Positions 61,391-64,000 of a DNA stretch of 64,000 nt are shown here, piece after piece. The stretch's first letter is position 1, and each line of letters starts with the position of its first letter. Made by a program: the position numbers and the translations under genes. The DNA lies in assembly GCA_024138025.1 (NCBI GenBank), contig JAMXBD010001365.1:124001-188000 (forward strand). Direction: 5' to 3'. The notes below the pieces were generated by a model. The model was not told the origin of the DNA and did no database searches. It worked only from the letters and a program-made list of their open reading frames with translations. Source of the DNA: Combretum micranthum. Its lineage: Eukaryota; Streptophyta; Magnoliopsida; Myrtales; Combretaceae.

Positions 61391-62026
61391 ACGAAATTTT
61401 TTTCTTATGTCTTTTGGTTTTCTCTTTGTTTAGTTTATATAGACTTTGTTCATATGAAAGAGATAGTTTTTAGACATTTCTTAATACATCAAAATTGTCT
61501 TTTCTCTCAATTTTCTTACTCTTGGATTGTGGCAAGTGACGGCTTAGTGTTTGTTATCCGTTATATTAAACACATTTGGCTAAGACTATTCTTTTGCTAG
61601 TGTTTCATATCCAGTAAAAGTCTAGGTGATGTGAGTTTGAAGGGGTTGAATCTTGATCTAAATTTTTACGGTTTTCTAATAGAAATGATATGGATAAAAT
61701 TATTGTTCGATAGAATCCATGAACAATAAAATTAAACTGGTCTACGATTAGATTATAGAACGATAGGGACCACGATTTATAAATTAATCACGATGTTAAA
61801 AGAATCATAAGATTCTAATAATAGAGTCACCATAATTCTATATGACACAAGAATTGATAAAAACAAAAAAAAAAAAAAGAGAGAATCAAAACTCAATATT
61901 CAAAATCACCGCAAAGGGTTTCACAGTTAAAGTACTTTCAAATATCTGAAAAGATATGATAAAAACCTCTATATCTATCTTGAGTAGTTACTAGCCTTTA
62001 TATACAAGCTTATTACAAGGTAACTA

Positions 62027-62122
62027 CGTAACTGAAAAATATAATTGTGGCAGTTACACAACGTAATTGAAAAAACATAATTGTGGCAGTTACGTAACTA
62101 AAAAACATAATTGTAAATAGTT
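62027..62122. repeat. Short tandem repeats inside the LTR
   Basis: Three diverged units of 31-35 bp starting CGTAACTG/CGTAATTG/CGTAACTA at 62027, 62062 and 62093, each with ATAATTGTGGCAGTTAC or a variant. Confidence 0.7.
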
Positions 62123-62397
62123 CCTACATTAATAAAAATAAAGAAATTCGAAAAGCCACAAAAGATATTCAAGAAGATATCAAAACAATAAAAGGCTGAT
62201 GTACGAGGCTTCAAGCTTTAATCTTTTTTGTTGGCCTTGAATTTGCTTTCCTTTCCAATGATTTCAGACTTGCTGATTCCTATCACTAGGGTTTACTATC
62301 TTCGTTCGTTTGTTATGGAATTGGATTGTGATTTAAGAATATTTGTTCTTTAGATCTAGTTGTCTGTGAATTCCATATCATAGTCACATCATAATTT

Positions 62398-62409
62398 TGG
62401 TATCAGAGC
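62398..62409 (+). other. tRNA-Met(i) primer-binding site
   Basis: TGGTATCAGAGC, the standard minus-strand primer site of many plant LTR elements, lies seven bases after the inferred LTR end. Confidence 0.85.
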
Positions 62410-62469
62410 GAAGGTTTTGAATTAGGGTTTCTGTGATTATGTTTTTGTGGTTCAGAGGAGTATAATCAA

Positions 62470-64000
62470 TCGTGTCAAATAATAGTGTGAATGATGCGGG
62501 TGGAAATGAAGAAAATAGTCAAGTCGGAGGAAATCAGGAATGTCATGCTGCAAGTGGTGGGAGATCATTAGAAGAACAATTATAGGATCTAACCACCACT
62601 GTTACCAATATGACAACACATATGATCAGATGGCTTTAGGCCAACATCAAGTGAATAATCCCCAAGCACCACCACCAGTGAATAGTCCTTAGGCAGCTCC
62701 TTCAGGTATGGTTCATAACGTTAGAAGAAAAGGAGTAGGAGGAGAAATTCAAGGCAGACGGTATGGAGGCCATGATTATGCTTATTGTAAGGGAAGAGGA
62801 GATAATTTTGAAGAAAATTATGATAATAACAGTGAGTTTGACCACCTAGAGGCTTAGAATATGTGAAGATGGAGATGTCATCCTTTGTTGGTGGAGGGTC
62901 TATTGATGATTATCTTGATCAGAGGACAAGGTCGAAGGATTGTTTGAATGTTATGAAATCAATGACCACATGAGGGTTCGATTAGAAGCTATGGAATTCA
63001 CAAGTTATGGTGCATTATGGTGGAAGAACACTGTTGCCAGTCAAAGGAGAGATTGAGAGGTGGAGATTCGTACATGGTAAGAGATGAAGTAAGTTCTGAG
63101 ATGTCGACTCATTCCATAACATTACAAGGATGAGTTGTTGCAGGTTTGCAAACACTGAGGTAGGGTAATAAGACTATGATGAGTATGTGCAGGAGTTTGA
63201 AACCTTGATGATATGTTATGAAGTTATTGAACCCTCTGGGCAAACTTTGGCCAGGTTTGTGTCCAGTTTGAAATATGAGATTGTTTGCATTGTTGAATTA
63301 CAATGATATAGCACCCTTGAAGAAGCTATCTAATTGACTGTGAAAGTTGAAAGACAAAGACGCTTGAATCCTTATAGAACGGCATCTAACAAGTATGGTC
63401 ATCAAATAGATCATATAATGTAGATTGTAGACATGTAGAGAAAGGAGGGACTGGCAAAACTATTGAAAAGAATGTATCTGTTGTGGATATAAAGGTAGAG
63501 AGGAGTTTTACTAATAAGGGAAAAGGATTTTATTATGCTAAAAATAAAAAAGAGATTAGTAGACCCTCAGGTGGGAAGTCCCACTAGATTAAATGTTTTA
63601 AATGTTTGAGTTATAGACATATGGCCCTTTAATGTCCTAATCGAAGGGTAATGACTACTATGGAGATGGAGAGTAAAGATGAGGAGGAAGAGTTGGGTGA
63701 GGTTGAAGATTTTTCAATGATGTTGGATGAGTATTATGGGGATGTTGATGCCGAGGTGCATGGAATAAAGGTGATGACCATTACTTGTCAATTAATGTAT
63801 TACGATGAATCATGGCAGCTATTCCTTTTACTGAGGAGGAACAGAGGGAAAATCTTTTCCATATTTCTTGCAGGGTTAAGGGCAACTTGTGTGCTCCCAT
63901 TATTGATGGAGGAAGCTATACCGGTGTGGTAATTGCATCCTTGGTTGACAAGTCAAAATTGGCTACAACTCCTTATCCTAAGCCATATAAGTTCATTGGC
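62470..64000 (+). pseudogene. Ty3/gypsy gag and protease, decayed, partial
   Basis: Gag-like phrases in shifting frames include LWWKNTVASQRRD (about 63010), EYVQEFETLMICYEVIEPSGQ (about 63180) and TLEEAI...VKVERQRRLNPY (about 63310). The zinc knuckle KCFKCLSYRHMAL*CPN (about 63590-63640) carries an in-frame stop just before its last Cys. An Asp/Glu-rich linker follows, then the protease start IIDGGS (about 63898-63915) before the window ends. Several stops and frame changes make it non-functional. The 93-codon frame at 63651-63932 is part of this, not a separate gene. Confidence 0.8.

Larger units (their letters stand above)
61630..64000 (+). mobile_element. 5' part of a decayed Ty3/gypsy element, cut by window edge
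   Basis: A 5' LTR ends with ACATCA at about 62391. It is followed by the classic primer-binding word TGGTATCAGAGC (62398-62409), complementary to initiator tRNA-Met. Gag and the start of protease follow and the element runs off the right edge. The LTR start (TGTGAGTTTGAAGG, about 61630) is a guess. Confidence 0.75.

Overview
This is AT-rich plant nuclear DNA, from a eudicot as far as the gene types suggest; the species cannot be fixed from the sequence. The evidence is intronless G-type (S-domain) lectin receptor-like kinases of the ZmPK1 kind, Ty1/copia and Ty3/gypsy polyproteins, and hAT and CACTA transposons. Real gene content is low: one intact host gene, two broken relatives, and a large amount of layered transposon debris.

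Host genes. Three receptor-kinase copies lie on the + strand. RLK1 (8309-10753, 814 aa) is intact. RLK2 (26036-34107) is open throughout but is split at codon 37 by a young chromodomain Ty3/gypsy element with near-identical LTRs and a perfect 5-bp target duplication. RLK3 (50305-52754) has one missing base inside the transmembrane segment, so the frame ends after the ectodomain. RLK1 and RLK2 belong to a tandem segmental duplication (unit A 5461-10891, unit B 22733-34241). Unit B has since gained a 778-bp hAT-like element and the gypsy element. All three kinase domains have HCD in place of HRD, so they are non-RD kinases.

Mobile DNA from left to right: a decayed copia element (about 1590-5431); a 156-bp CACTA-like MITE (11896-12051); a decayed hAT element with a minus-strand transposase (about 12249-17532); a foldback MITE (about 17967-18166); a GC-rich motif array with a perfect hairpin (21083-21720); the hAT-like insertion in unit B (24661-25438); the gypsy element (26147-31765); a 548-bp hAT MITE (37643-38190); a very long inverted repeat (38500-46315) interrupted by an LTR-like sequence; a copia 3' remnant (about 56400-57127, minus); a second copy of that LTR-like sequence with adjoining internal sequence (57128 to about 61190, minus); and the 5' end of another Ty3/gypsy element running off the right edge (about 61630-64000).

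The most unusual structure is the long inverted repeat at 38.5-46.3 kb. Its arms are about 2.8 and 3.4 kb, the loop is only 57 bp, the innermost stem is perfect, and the arms carry degenerate tandem units. It resembles a Foldback-type transposon or a hairpin-RNA locus and encodes no recognisable protein.

A technical point: the reading-frame breaks in the young gypsy element (five) and in RLK3 (one) are all single-base losses. This raises the possibility of sequence errors rather than true decay.
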